DNA of 64,000 nt. Origin: Epiperipatus broadwayi. Its lineage: Eukaryota; Onychophora; Udeonychophora; Euonychophora; Peripatidae. Position 1 is the first letter of the stretch, and the number at the start of each line of letters is the position of its first letter. Under the pieces are notes generated by a model that made no database searches, was not told the origin of the DNA, and saw only the letters and a list, made by a program, of their open reading frames with translations. Where the stretch lies: the NCBI GenBank assembly GCA_028023455.1, contig JAQFVV010006651.1:414001-478000 (forward strand), given 5' to 3'. Below, piece by piece: positions 11,970-23,650 of the stretch. Position numbers and translations under genes: made by a program.

Positions 11970-12135
11970 GAATATCACGTGATTTCTATTTGTTATGCTT
12001 GCTCTTAACTGTTATTACAACAGGCAAAACTCTCTATACACATTACCGCTCAGTGCAGGATTTTATGCATAAGCCTTCTGATATCCATTGATTACTCTGG
12101 CTTGCACTGAGTGGCAATACGTATAGAGAGTGTAT
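11970..12135. mobile_element. Palindromic element FB2, copy A
   Basis: Arms at 12029-12058 (ACTCTCTATACACATTACCG, continuing CTCAGTGCA) and 12101-12131 (TGCACTGAGTGGCAATAC, continuing GTATAGAGAGT) are inverted copies. The core reads AAGCCTTCTGATATCCATTG. The flank at 11976-12028 (CACGTGATTTC, ATGCTTGCTCTTAAC, ACAGGCAAA) is the reverse complement of the right flank of copy B near 13220-13283. The two copies therefore have different arms extended. Confidence 0.75.
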
Positions 12136-13120
12136 ATATTCATTCGGTATCTTTCTTTTCTCTTATTATGCTAAAAGATTCAAGACATTAAGTTTTAAAT
12201 TCAAAAAGATTTAAAATCCAGAACAATTTTCTTGTCTATTATTTTATTTGAAATTACAATGTATCACATGATGGTCTTAAATTACACTTAACAATTGCAT
12301 TAATAACTCTCAACAGTATTTGTACTGTGTTTTGTTATTCTAGACTTATCCATGTAAGTATGACTAACGAATAGCCAACAAATAAGAATGTAAACTTATT
12401 CTCCTGACTAGGTGCTGAGTTTATCAGTAAGAATTACTAGATACATATATCTAAAATCCAAAACACCTCTACTTCTACTTTTGTTGAAGAAAATCAATTG
12501 AGGCTTTTAAGATCCTAATAATAATATAAACTAACTTTTTGTCTAACTAAATACAATATAAATTTCATATATAAATTAATAATTTTTACTTTTTCAAAAA
12601 TAAAATGAGATTAGATAATTATAAAAAGTTATTATTAACATCCATTAGATTTTGTTTTAACGTAGTCAAAGATTTGATGATTGACTTAGCAAACACCTTA
12701 TGAACATTTGGATTGGATTATTGTTCTATGATTTTGTAACTGTATCTTTGAATATCAAATATTATCATATGATATTTTAGTTGCTGGCAAACACTTATCT
12801 TATGAACACCTGAACTGTATTATTATTTTGCGCTATTAAAGCTGTGCATTGTAGAAAACATTTTTTTAAGGTTATAGCAATCTTTTATTGCTGATTATTT
12901 GTAAACTATTAGAAAATTTTAACTTCTCTCTTGATATTATAATATATAAAATTAAAAGCATATGAAGTGCTTGAAAAAGAAGCTATAGAGAGTGCAAAAA
13001 ATATTAAACGCTAAGCGCTTTTGAGGCCATTTGCCTCATATTACTGATTATTGAAATTTTTCACTCTCTGATGAATAATAAAAGATGTTCTCTAATTCGA
13101 AGGCTACAAGTCAGAAACTA
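12136..13120. other. AT-rich non-coding sequence
   Basis: Two similar blocks, near 12680-12720 and 12780-12830 (TAGCAAACACCTTATGAACA against GGCAAACACTTATCTTATGA), suggest a short diverged duplication of about 100 bases. No coding content. Confidence 0.45.
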
Positions 13121-13285
13121 GTCTGGGGATATTGGATGAGTAGGCACTAGACAGAGATTTTACACACAAGCCATCTGGAATTCATTGATTACTCTGGTTT
13201 GCACTGAGTGGCACTACTGTATGGAGAGTTTTGCCTGTTTTAATAAGTTATGAGCAAGCATAAGAAATGGTGATCATGTGATGTT
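13121..13285. mobile_element. Palindromic element FB2, copy B
   Basis: Contains the core ACACACAAGCCATCTGGAATT and the right arm TTGCACTGAGTGGCACTACT with GTATGGAGAGTTTTGCCTG, followed by TTATGAGCAAGCATAAGAAA. The left arm is lost or replaced by AGGCACTAGACAGAG. Homologous to copy A about 1.1 kb away. Confidence 0.7.
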
Positions 13286-13301
13286 TAGTGAATTAATATT
13301 T

Positions 13302-13305
<4 letters not shown>

Positions 13306-13344
<39 letters not shown>

Positions 13345-13591
13345 TTGGTAAATGGGAATTCCATTTTATAGATAAATTTAAATCTGCAGCCCAAATGTTT
13401 TGGTACATAACAAATCAATAAGACTGGTTCTTCTGACTGAAAGAAAATAATAGACTTGCTATTGTTTTCTTTTAGTTAACAGAACTGATCTTATTGATTG
13501 CTGCACTAACTGGCCTTATTGTTTGCTGAATATCAATACCCTTTAGTTATGGATTTAACTTCATTTATATAACAGTGTTCTCATTTACTAA

Positions 13592-13644
<53 letters not shown>

Positions 13645-13655
13645 TGAATACATGC

Positions 13656-13687
<32 letters not shown>

Positions 13688-13690
13688 TGT
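13306..13690. repeat. Three AT microsatellites in 0.4 kb
   Basis: AT arrays at about 13306-13341, 13593-13640 and 13663-13687. Both of the first two follow ATTAATATATAT-like starts, and the sequences between them (AATTGGTAAATGGGAATT against AATGAATACATGCATATA) are unrelated, so the arrays seem to have arisen separately. Confidence 0.85.
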
Positions 13691-14611
13691 GCCCTTTTGT
13701 ATGGGTCACCATTTAATTTTGTGCTAATCTATTAAAAATTTTAAATTTAAGATATATTTGAATATGTGATGTTGATTTTGCTTATGGTAATATTTCAAAA
13801 GATTTAATGAAAGCAATCTATGAGTATTTGATATGTGAAATTGTGCTGATATTGAGAGAGACATTTTAAAATGATGATGATTATAATATATAGTTGGAAA
13901 AATGGCTATAATCAATACTGCATGAATATATTTAATAAATAGGTATTTAAAGCTAAAAGTGTTTAAAAGACAAGTTAAAATTAAATGCATATGTTTGTTG
14001 TTGATAAAATAATATTATAAGAGAATATAAATATTTTAATTATTGTAAGTACTTAAATAGAAGATTGATATTTGATTTTAATAATATCGAATAATTATTT
14101 TAAAATCTATTATAATATCTTATTTATTTAAAAAATATTTATTTTAAAAAATGCAATTGTTAGTTTATTTTTAGACGATGATAAGCGTTTCTTGTGTTAT
14201 AAAGAACAGATGTTATACACACACATGCTTGGAAGTTATCTAATAAAGTTGCAAAACTATTTTAAAAAAAAATCATGTTATAAATTTATAAATAATACGT
14301 GAGTTATCATGAGATAAAATAAAGATAAATCAATGTAGAATATTAAATCTGATTTTAAAATATTGTTTTAAAAATATGACGTATAAAAAATATTTAGTTT
14401 ATTTAAAAATAATCTTATAAAAGTAAAAATTAAAATCAAGTGAAATAATATATTTTTTAAAGTGTTTAATGGATTTAAATAAACGATAAGAATTATTTTA
14501 AAAATGTAATAATGTAATAAATATTAAATATTAAATAAGTCATTATTTATTTTTAATTTTGTGTTGTTGGCAAATATGTAAATAAGCCAGCAAATTGATT
14601 GTTTAAATGTA

Positions 14612-14645
14612 CCAATCAAATGGGAAGTTTCTTCCGGTATAAAAG
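14612..14645 (+). promoter_or_regulatory. CCAAT and TATA box pair
   Basis: CCAATC at 14612-14617 is followed 21 bases later by GGTATAAAAGC (TATAAAAG at 14638-14645), a textbook TATA box in an unusually GC-containing context (CTTCCGG just upstream). The expected start would be near 14665-14670, in TAGGAGGGGACTTCG. No ORF follows, so the product would be non-coding or spliced far downstream. Confidence 0.45.
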
Positions 14646-16974
14646 CTCAGTTCAATTGTTAGGAGGGGACTTCGTGATTGAATTTTCAAGTTAATTGTGC
14701 TATTAGAAAAATAGCTAAGTAATTTTATAGACGCTTTTAAAATCATTTTTCAAAATTATAAGAGTGTCTTGTAAATAAGTTATAAAAGTTTAAAATGATA
14801 GACATGCAGTATTAACTTAATTTTTTCCCTATCAATCATCTCTATATTAAGCTCAATTTACAAGCAAATAGTCATGGGAACATCATATATAGTGAAAATA
14901 TATCGGAAACTTTACCTTAAAAGTATGACAAACGCTGGATTAGTTCGGAAATTTACAAGATGGAGAAAAGTAGTATTTTGGATAGTATATAATTTTAAAA
15001 GCTAATTACTATTGCCTATTAGAAAATAGATATTTTAAAGAATAAATACTTTTGTGTAAGGAAAGTATTTTTGCAAGCTATAAATTTAAAAATATATCTT
15101 AAGTAAAGATATTAAAAATGAAAGTAGTTTTATAAATACTTGCCTTGTAAGTGTTTATGTTTAAAAAACTGAATGTTGACAATTTTGAAAGGCAAATAAA
15201 TTGAAAATATAATTAACTAAAAGTCTTAAGATAATAAAAATTATATTGAAATAATCTAAATGCTGGTTGTTTAGATGAAGAAGCTTATTCTTACCTGGAT
15301 ATTTTGTTAAGAAATGTGCAAGTAATATGTGGACGTTCCAAGTTAATTTAAAAATAATTAAATATAAATTTTTATAAACTATAGACTAAATTAAAATAAT
15401 AACTTTTGAATAATATTTTTAAAAGAACTAAACCAGGATCCTATAAACTATTTTAATTTTATTTTATTTTCTTGTGGGAACTTATTTTTAAAAGAACATT
15501 TTCGTTTTCATAAACTTTTAAAAAAAACACGTGATGGACCGGAAACGGGAAATGGTGTGCTAGTGAATATGTGCCTAGGATTAAAAAAACTTTATGGTGA
15601 AAAGGAAACATCGCTGGATTCACGTAATATGAACTCTGTTTTATTTATCTAATATAAAAATTAAATATTATTAATTTATTAAAATAAGATAGGTACATAT
15701 CTTTAAATAATAACTAAAAAATAATATAATGATTAATTGCATGAGTTTATTTTATAATTAATATAACACAGAATATTTTAAAGTATGATCGTAAGTATAA
15801 ATGTGAATTATTTTATGAAGCTGTAATTCCGAAGAATATTGGAAGATGGACTGGACATTAATTCATTATCTATGGTAAAAATTGTATAATAATAATAATT
15901 TTTATGTATTTAATATGTTTTATTTAGATCAACCAAATATTATGTTGTTTTGAATGAATGTATGATTATTTTAAAAAATACACACACATTATATTAGCAG
16001 TGACAGTTTTATTTAAACATGCATAATTTGAATTTATGAAATAAATACGATGCAACATTACATAAGAAACTTAGAAGTAATTATATGATTCTTTCGTTAA
16101 TAAATTTTGATATTGTTTTTATGTTATAGTATTAGAATTATATTTATTATTTATAAGTAATTATTTTTTTTTAGTGCAAATTAGGAAGAGAGTTAAAAGT
16201 CTGTATTTTATTTTGTTTATTGGATAAATTAAGTTAAGTTTTATGTAGAAGTTTATGTTGGATTAAAGATTTACCGAAAATAGATGACGAAGCATAAATA
16301 GTTTGGAATTAGCATTTTATTTAGAGTTGAAAGTTGTTTTCCGGAAATTTTAAATAAGTTTAGAGGATGTTTTTTGTAGATAAAAATTTATTAAGAAGGA
16401 GTAGTATAACACATAAAATGAAGTAATAATTTTACATAGAAAAGAATCATAAAATTTATCTAATATAATACTTTATTAATTTGAAATTAATGAATGATTT
16501 GAATAATATTGTTGTTTCAACAACACATATATGTAATGCATATTTGATAAAACCTGTAGCATGAATTGCATTAAGTGAAATATAAAGTTATAATCAATTA
16601 TTTGTTAGTACATTACACAGATACATTAATTTCTATTATAATATTAAAGTAGTACCAATAATAAAGTGAATACATACTATTACATTATGGAATGAATAAC
16701 AGTAATACTTTATTAATGTAGCAATTTTAATTATTGAAGGTTAATTGTTTGCATATGCTACATAAACAGTATTTACGTAGAATTATTTGTAATAATTGAA
16801 GCTTACTGATATGTATTTAAAGTCTAAGTTTTAAAAACATACTTCAATATTATTAGTATAGCATTTTAAAAGAATGTATAGATTATTTAATAGGAGTATG
16901 AGCTAATAACAGTGTAAACATTTTGTATTATTATTTTCTTATTTTTATTTTCTTTTGTTTTTTTCCAAATTTGA

Positions 16975-17072
16975 AATGTAAATATTGTAAATAAATTCTT
17001 AATCAAAGTTAATGTAAATAAATTTGTTTAATTTGTTTTAAAAGTGTGTCGAGTTCATTATTTTGCACCACA
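16975..17072 (+). promoter_or_regulatory. Possible poly(A) region
   Basis: Two AATAAA hexamers (GTAAATAAATTC near 16989 and near 17017) are followed by a T/G-rich stretch with GTGTGTCGAG and then GCACCACA. The arrangement fits a 3' processing site or an LTR 3' end. Chance AATAAA is frequent in this sequence, so support is modest. Confidence 0.25.
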
Positions 17073-17100
17073 GCATTTGACAGCAGATAATTTGAAGAAA

Positions 17101-17925
17101 ACATAATATTTGCACAATGTGAATTTATTAATATTATTTTAGAAATAAATAATATTTTCCTGATTATCATTTATGAGAATTGATTGACATTATTACATTA
17201 TATTACAATGGTCATAGAGTAATTATAATGCATAATATAAGAGTACAATATTATTTGTTGCCACAGATTATTGAATTATAAAATTTTGATCTATTCTAAA
17301 ATTAAGATGCTATATGAAAATAAAAGATATACATATGATTATTTATTTAATGATTATTGATATAACAGAATTAGAGAAGATTAGGTTATACTCTAAGATT
17401 AGTATTATTATTATTATTAAAATAAGTTAGGTGTATTTAGGTTTGATGTAAAATCCCATATCATACTTATTTACATGAGTTATTATTACTATAAGATAAT
17501 TAGAAGAACCTGAGATTATTTAATTATATTTTAAAAATTAAAAGTTAAGCTTTATTTATTTTATTATTATTAAAGATAGTTTATTTTATTTAAAAGCCAT
17601 AAGAATGCTATAGAGGTAGTAGTAAGTTAATAAGGAGGTGATAGTATTCTTATGCCATTGAGATAATATGTTTGGAAGATATTGACTCAATGTAAATCTA
17701 CTTATTGCTTTGTAACTTTACTTCACAGTCTCATGATTTTGATAAATACTTATTAATTAGTACATAATCTAGAACTATATTGATTTTGATAATTGATAAT
17801 AAATTTAATTAGGATACGATAATATAAAAGTATATTAAAGATAAATATGCAAATTTTAATTAAGCATAATAATTTAATTGAGCTAGTGGTATTTCAAATT
17901 ATATTATACATCGAGAAGTAAGGGT
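17101..17925. other. AT-rich non-coding sequence
   Basis: ATT-rich low-complexity DNA with short (TTA)n near 17405 and no frame. CpG frequency falls again to the background level. Confidence 0.5.

Positions 17926-17926
<1 letters not shown>

Positions 17927-18022
<96 letters not shown>
17927..18022. repeat. Long (AT)n microsatellite
   Basis: An uninterrupted AT dinucleotide array of about 47 units, beginning after GGGTCAAT and ending before AATCTTAGAG. Confidence 0.95.
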
Positions 18023-18024
<2 letters not shown>

Positions 18025-18379
18025 CTTAGAGTGATAGTTTTACTTAATTTAATATTTTATCTTCAAAAACATTTGTAAAATTTTATACTCAACTAAATTT
18101 TTTATTTTTATTTTAACAATTCACCCATAAGAATACTTATAGCATTGAACAAACCATTTATCATTAATATATAGGAGTATGTGAGTATGTGATTAAGTGA
18201 GTTTAACATACCTGTCTTTAAACAGCATGCTGAATAAAAAAATTTCTGCATTTTTCTATAGAAAAACAAAGAAGAAGCCATTACTCACCAGGTTGGTCAA
18301 ATGCTGATTGGTGAGATTCATAGTTATTCCTTTTTGTTTAACTTTTTAGCTAAAAACAGGTACATGTATAGAAGAGTAT

Positions 18380-19260
18380 GAAGTATTGTGGTGGCAACCA
18401 ACACTTAATTAATATCTCAATTGCCACAGAATCAAAAGCTGACTCAATGTCTATTTAGATTGCAACTGGGCTATATTTTTGGGCCTCACACTGAGCCTAA
18501 TACAGCTTTGAAAAGAAGTACTGCCTATCCTGTAGATGATTGCCTTCTTGAGAACTGATATGGTGAAATCAAAGCAAGCAGATATGGCTCAACCTTGTCT
18601 TCAATGACTTTCTCAATGATCTTGATAGCTATTGGGCCCATGGAGATAGGCCAAATGTTATTAAGGGTGTTTATTGGAACTGGTTTTTTATTAAATGGTA
18701 TTATCACAATTGGATAAAGATTTTCAATGTTGTATATTTTTGTGAGAGATAGTTTGAAAGATGACACAACACTTGAGTAGTTGTATGGCTAAGGCACTCA
18801 TACACAAATTTTGGTATGCCATGAGTGCCTGGATGACATGCATTGGGCAGAGTGGCAAGTTTCAAAGCAAATTCATTAGTGGTAAATGGTGTATTTATTT
18901 CAAGTGATCCAAAATAATTGGAAAGTGGATTGAAGAGTTGATGTGTCTGAAGCTTCTGCTTTAAATGCTTGTAAATATGTTCAATCATGTTATGCACTGC
19001 ATATATAGTTGTTGCAATTTGAAGTGTCATAGGCACTCTAATGATGGAGGGGAAACCCATGGCCCATTTAATGTAGTCCCTAGTCCATGTATGCTGTTCA
19101 CTAAGGCAGATTTTGCATTTTTTGATGGCTAGGTAGACTTTAAGTGCTGCACATGTGTTATATGCCTGGGTGAGCTTATATATATGCTGATGTGTATTGT
19201 GAGTGGGTGTAGACACTGTTATCCTCTTGCGTAGTTCATCTGCCAGAGATAAAAGACTGG
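18380..19260 (-). pseudogene. R2-like LINE reverse transcriptase remnant, copy 2
   Basis: Minus-strand homologue of the 8-kb element. The frame 19216-18704 begins in the pre-RT region and carries HTWTRDYIKWAMGF, then PLSNYFG, PNACHPGTHGIPKFVYECLS (the spacing and PGxxGI block typical of LINE RT starts). A frameshift leads to 18767-18525 with NNIWPISMGPIAIKIIEKV and SPYQFSRRQSSTG. A further shift gives IESAFDSVAIEILIK near 18440, containing the first catalytic aspartate. Downstream RT blocks with the YxDD box are missing, so the copy is truncated as well as frameshifted. It is better preserved than copy 1 in the pre-RT part, which helps define the family. Confidence 0.85.
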
Positions 19261-19299
19261 AGGGTGGAGGTTTTTTTCTGGTGACGTGATCAATATTAA

Positions 19300-19412
19300 A
19301 TGAAAGTAGTAGTAGTTGTGGTGGTAGCGGTCGTGGTGGTAGTAGTAGTGGTGGTAGTGGTAGTGGTGGTGATGGTGGTATGGTGGTTGTGGTAATAATA
19401 ATAATAATAATA
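19300..19412. repeat. Degenerate GTR/GGT trinucleotide repeat
   Basis: GTA, GTG and GGT triplets in irregular order for about 110 bases (plus strand). It is strongly purine/G biased in a G-poor region and ends in a short ATA run. Confidence 0.85.
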
Positions 19413-19524
19413 TTGTAGCACTCGAAATTGAACTGACAATAATAGGATTAAACATGTATCTTGCTACAATTAAGTGGAATTGTATTACTATGTAACTAAA
19501 AGGATTACTAAAGTTTATTATTGT

Positions 19525-20740
<1,216 letters not shown>

Positions 20741-20744
20741 GACT

Positions 20745-21220
20745 CAATTGAATCGCTCATTTAGGATAATCTGAACATTGTTCTGCATTTATTATGTATT
20801 TAAATGGACATATTAAGGTCCTATGTATATGTGGGGGGGGGGGAGCGAATGGCAAAGTCAACATAAATATGACAATAATCAACAATAGCTTCGAGTGTTC
20901 CATCATCAGTTTTTCAATGATATGGATGGCTAGAGAGTTGAAGGATGGAGAATATTGAAGCCTGTCCATAAAGTTTGAAGATTTTCTATCTTAATATAAA
21001 CCGAGTATTGATTATATGTATGTGTGGGAGATGACACTCTGGATCAACTGATGAGTGTTGTTTAGCATAAGATACTTATTTTGGACAACATTTATCTTTT
21101 TCACATTATGTAATCATGTGTATTGATTGAAATTGAGTGGATGGTTTGAGCTTAAATGTCTGAGTTCAAATCCCTTTTAATTATATTAAGTTCAGTATAC
21201 ACAATATACTTATATTTAAA
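20745..21220 (+). mobile_element. SINE-like composite repeat with B-box sequence, copy 1
   Basis: Three blocks recur elsewhere. CCATCATCAG followed by ATATGGATGGCT and GAAGCCTGTCC (20900-20970) recurs at 44980-45055. TTTGAAGATTTTCTATCTT and AATATAAACC...GTGTGGGAGATGA (20973-21050) recur in reverse, split, at 43985-44053 and 44728-44748. TCTGAGTTCAAATCCCTTTT (21157-21180), a good RNA polymerase III B box, recurs at 44784, 61850 and, reversed, at 61787-61805. The order suggests a tRNA-derived SINE or a composite non-autonomous element. A run of ten G at 20833-20842 is odd in this genome. Confidence 0.6.
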
Positions 21221-21480
21221 TATTAAATATCATACATTATCTAAATTTATTATATAAATGCTTTATTTACACCAATTGCCTTTCAGTAAAAATACAAATG
21301 ATTATATTATTTTTAATTAGATTAAAATTATTATATTACTATTAACCTCAGATAAAGATTATAAATAAAAAGTAATGCAATCGTAGACTAAATCTAAATG
21401 AACACATGACAATCTTTTTTTAATAAATTCTTTCTACTTGAATATTCATATTCACAAATGTGAATCACCTTTGTAATAAT
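21221..21480. other. AT-rich spacer
   Basis: No feature recognised. Confidence 0.4.
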
Positions 21481-23650
21481 GAGCAAAAGCCTGGGCCAAA
21501 ATTATCTCCAGAAACAACTTGACCATTTCAAAAATAAGCACTCGCATAGGTATATACTCAGAAAGAGATAACATACAAAGTAAACAACATAATAAAAACA
21601 AATGCTCCACACCAAATACTTCCATCAAGTTGGTTACTGAAAGTTCAATCTCAAGAGTCACCCATGGAAATATAGTCTCACATATATCTGATATCAATAC
21701 ACAAGATTAAGTTTTTACCCCTCATCACAATACCATATATATATCATGCAAGTGATCAAATCACCTCTTCATCTTCTAATAATAATAATAATAATAATAA
21801 AACAAAATATCTAATCTGGGCTTTAAACATGGCAACAAAAAGCAATGATCAAACAATCCATATATATCCTATGAACAATATAAATATTGTTACAATCAAT
21901 GTGTATGGCCTCAACTCACATAAAAGGATTATACAACTAATTCACTTTCTAAACAATCACCATTGTGACATTTGTTGTAACAGAAACAAAACAATTTCAT
22001 CATCAACTCAGTCAGTTATCATTAATACTTTAAATAAGAGCTACATCTTTATACATAAATGAAACAACGATCTGTTATAGTGTAGATGCTCTGTTAAGTG
22101 CATGAATTCCATTAACAAAACTAAACATAATATACATATTTGTTATTGCAACTATCATCTTCTTTTAATCACCAGTCACAGTAATTATATCTCATATCAA
22201 TATATTTAAGCCAAAAAGCTAAAAATATAATCAGTACTACTCTTCATTGAACAGCTGAAAATCTTACAGAGTTCTGAAATAACTATCTTGTGTAATGACT
22301 TCAATTGTCTTACAATGAATTATCATCCACATTACAGTCTTAACTTAATCAATTACCCTGATATTTTTATTATCCTTGTACATTCTTGGGGCAGGTTCTC
22401 TATTGGAGAGTAAGATTAATCTCTTATTAATCTCTTTTTTGCATCTTCATCCAATTTTAAAACTTTATCCCATATACGTGACTCTCAAATTAACTACCCT
22501 ATAAGTTTGCATTTAAATAATAGGTTCCTGTAAAATTTAAATTAATTATATGATTGTTATAATACAACTATCACAGATCATTAATATCATCATCTGCAGA
22601 ATCTCTCTCAAGTTAGAACTTGATAGTCCTTCAAAGACTTTTTAAACAACTGCTGCTCCAACCAATTAATAATTGTCATTCAAATAACATAATAAAACAA
22701 TGCATTAAAGACATAAATACAACTCTGAAAACCATCTTGCAAATGAAAAATGTCGAATATTTTCTCTGTAATTATAAAATGAAGTAAATCAGTTGATTAC
22801 ACTTTATAACCAGAATTTAAAAATGCATAGATTAAAAAAAATAATATTAAAACTCTCAAAGATTGTAAGAACTATTCTAAATTATACAAAATCTACTTCA
22901 TGACAAGCCTTTGACATTCCCATTTTATTAAAAGATAACATTCTCCTTTCCAGCATTAATGTTGACATGGAACTTCTTGAGCATTTAAAATCTAGTCTAA
23001 ACCAGATGACTATTTTCAGATCACTATTCACTACAGTATATAATTTCAAATTTTTTTTTACAAAGTAACAAATATTCCAAAAAATCATGCACCTTAGAAC
23101 ACACATATCTCTGATTGCAGATATTATCCCAGCTAATGTCTACAGGTAGTTGATGACATCATTGTTTTTCTATACTACATAAAATCTACAATCAACTCTG
23201 AGCTATTTTAACATTCCTAACTTTTCTTTTAATATAGTTTGTCTTAAAAAGCAATAAAATGCACTAGGTCCCTCCAGAAATAACTCATGTATTATTACAT
23301 TTGATGACATTGATCAAAAAATCTTTGTAAAAATAATTATAAAAAAACTAAATGAACTTATTCTACCAAACTATTTACTTCATATTATGCAATAAAAGGG
23401 CACTGTGTCTCCCAAGATATTATTTTAATACAATAATCAATCTTACTCAGCAAAAGGAACAATCTTATAAATTACATTGTGTGCCATCATTCCACCTGAA
23501 TACTGTAATCTGAAGATTACTATTCAAAACTATATTACAAATAGATCACTTAAGCAGAAAATGACATGATAAATTTATGATAATTAAACTCTATACTAAT
23601 CTCTGTGATCAAAGGCATTAAAATAAAAATAATAAAAATTACAAATTAAA
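21481..23650 (+). mobile_element. APE-type LINE remnant
   Basis: A plus-strand non-LTR retrotransposon in poor condition. An ORF1-like frame (21519-21710, unrecognised product) precedes a short (AAT)n at 21777-21800 and an endonuclease start at 21829. Downstream fragments read CNDFNC near 22300 (in the place of the GDFN block of the APE endonuclease), then MELLEHLKSSLNQM near 22970, IITFDDIDQKIF near 23295 and KGTVSPKI near 23398, in the order expected for the linker and the start of RT. The RT catalytic blocks were not found. A 3' end near the A/AAT-rich sequence at 23625-23645 is a guess. Confidence 0.55.
21829..22062 (+). pseudogene. LINE AP-like endonuclease, N-terminal fragment
   Basis: The frame starts with a hydrophilic leader and then INIVTINVYGLNSHKRII, the beta-strand and Asn-containing motif (T-x-N-v-x-G-L) that opens APE-type LINE endonucleases. 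It continues with IHFLNNHHCDICCNRN, which corresponds to the DI-x-x-x-QET block; the QE of the catalytic glutamate is replaced by NRN. The frame ends in a stop after 77 residues, about a third of the usual endonuclease length. The enzyme would have nicked target DNA; this copy cannot. Confidence 0.7.

Larger units (their letters stand above)
14100..17100. other. CpG-retaining block, no reading frame
   Basis: Compared with its flanks this 3-kb block has many CpG sites (for example near 14176, 14297, 14635, 14672, 14930, 15334, 15533-15548, 15610-15625, 16275-16292) and no microsatellite, LINE or foldback sequence. No frame of useful length exists on either strand. A promoter-like start lies at 14612-14645 and AATAAA-containing sequence at 16985-17025. 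It could be a young non-coding insertion such as a long LTR or a non-autonomous element, or a non-coding transcript. Neither can be proved here. Confidence 0.4.

Noticed and set aside
13724-13990. 88-residue minus-strand frame with a His/Asn-rich centre
   Set aside because: AT-rich chance frame just after microsatellites; no conserved features.
14560-17072. A complete LTR retrotransposon
   Set aside because: The promoter and poly(A)-like signals fit an LTR, but there is no second LTR, no gag or pol sequence and no primer-binding site that could be recognised, so it is kept only as a possibility.
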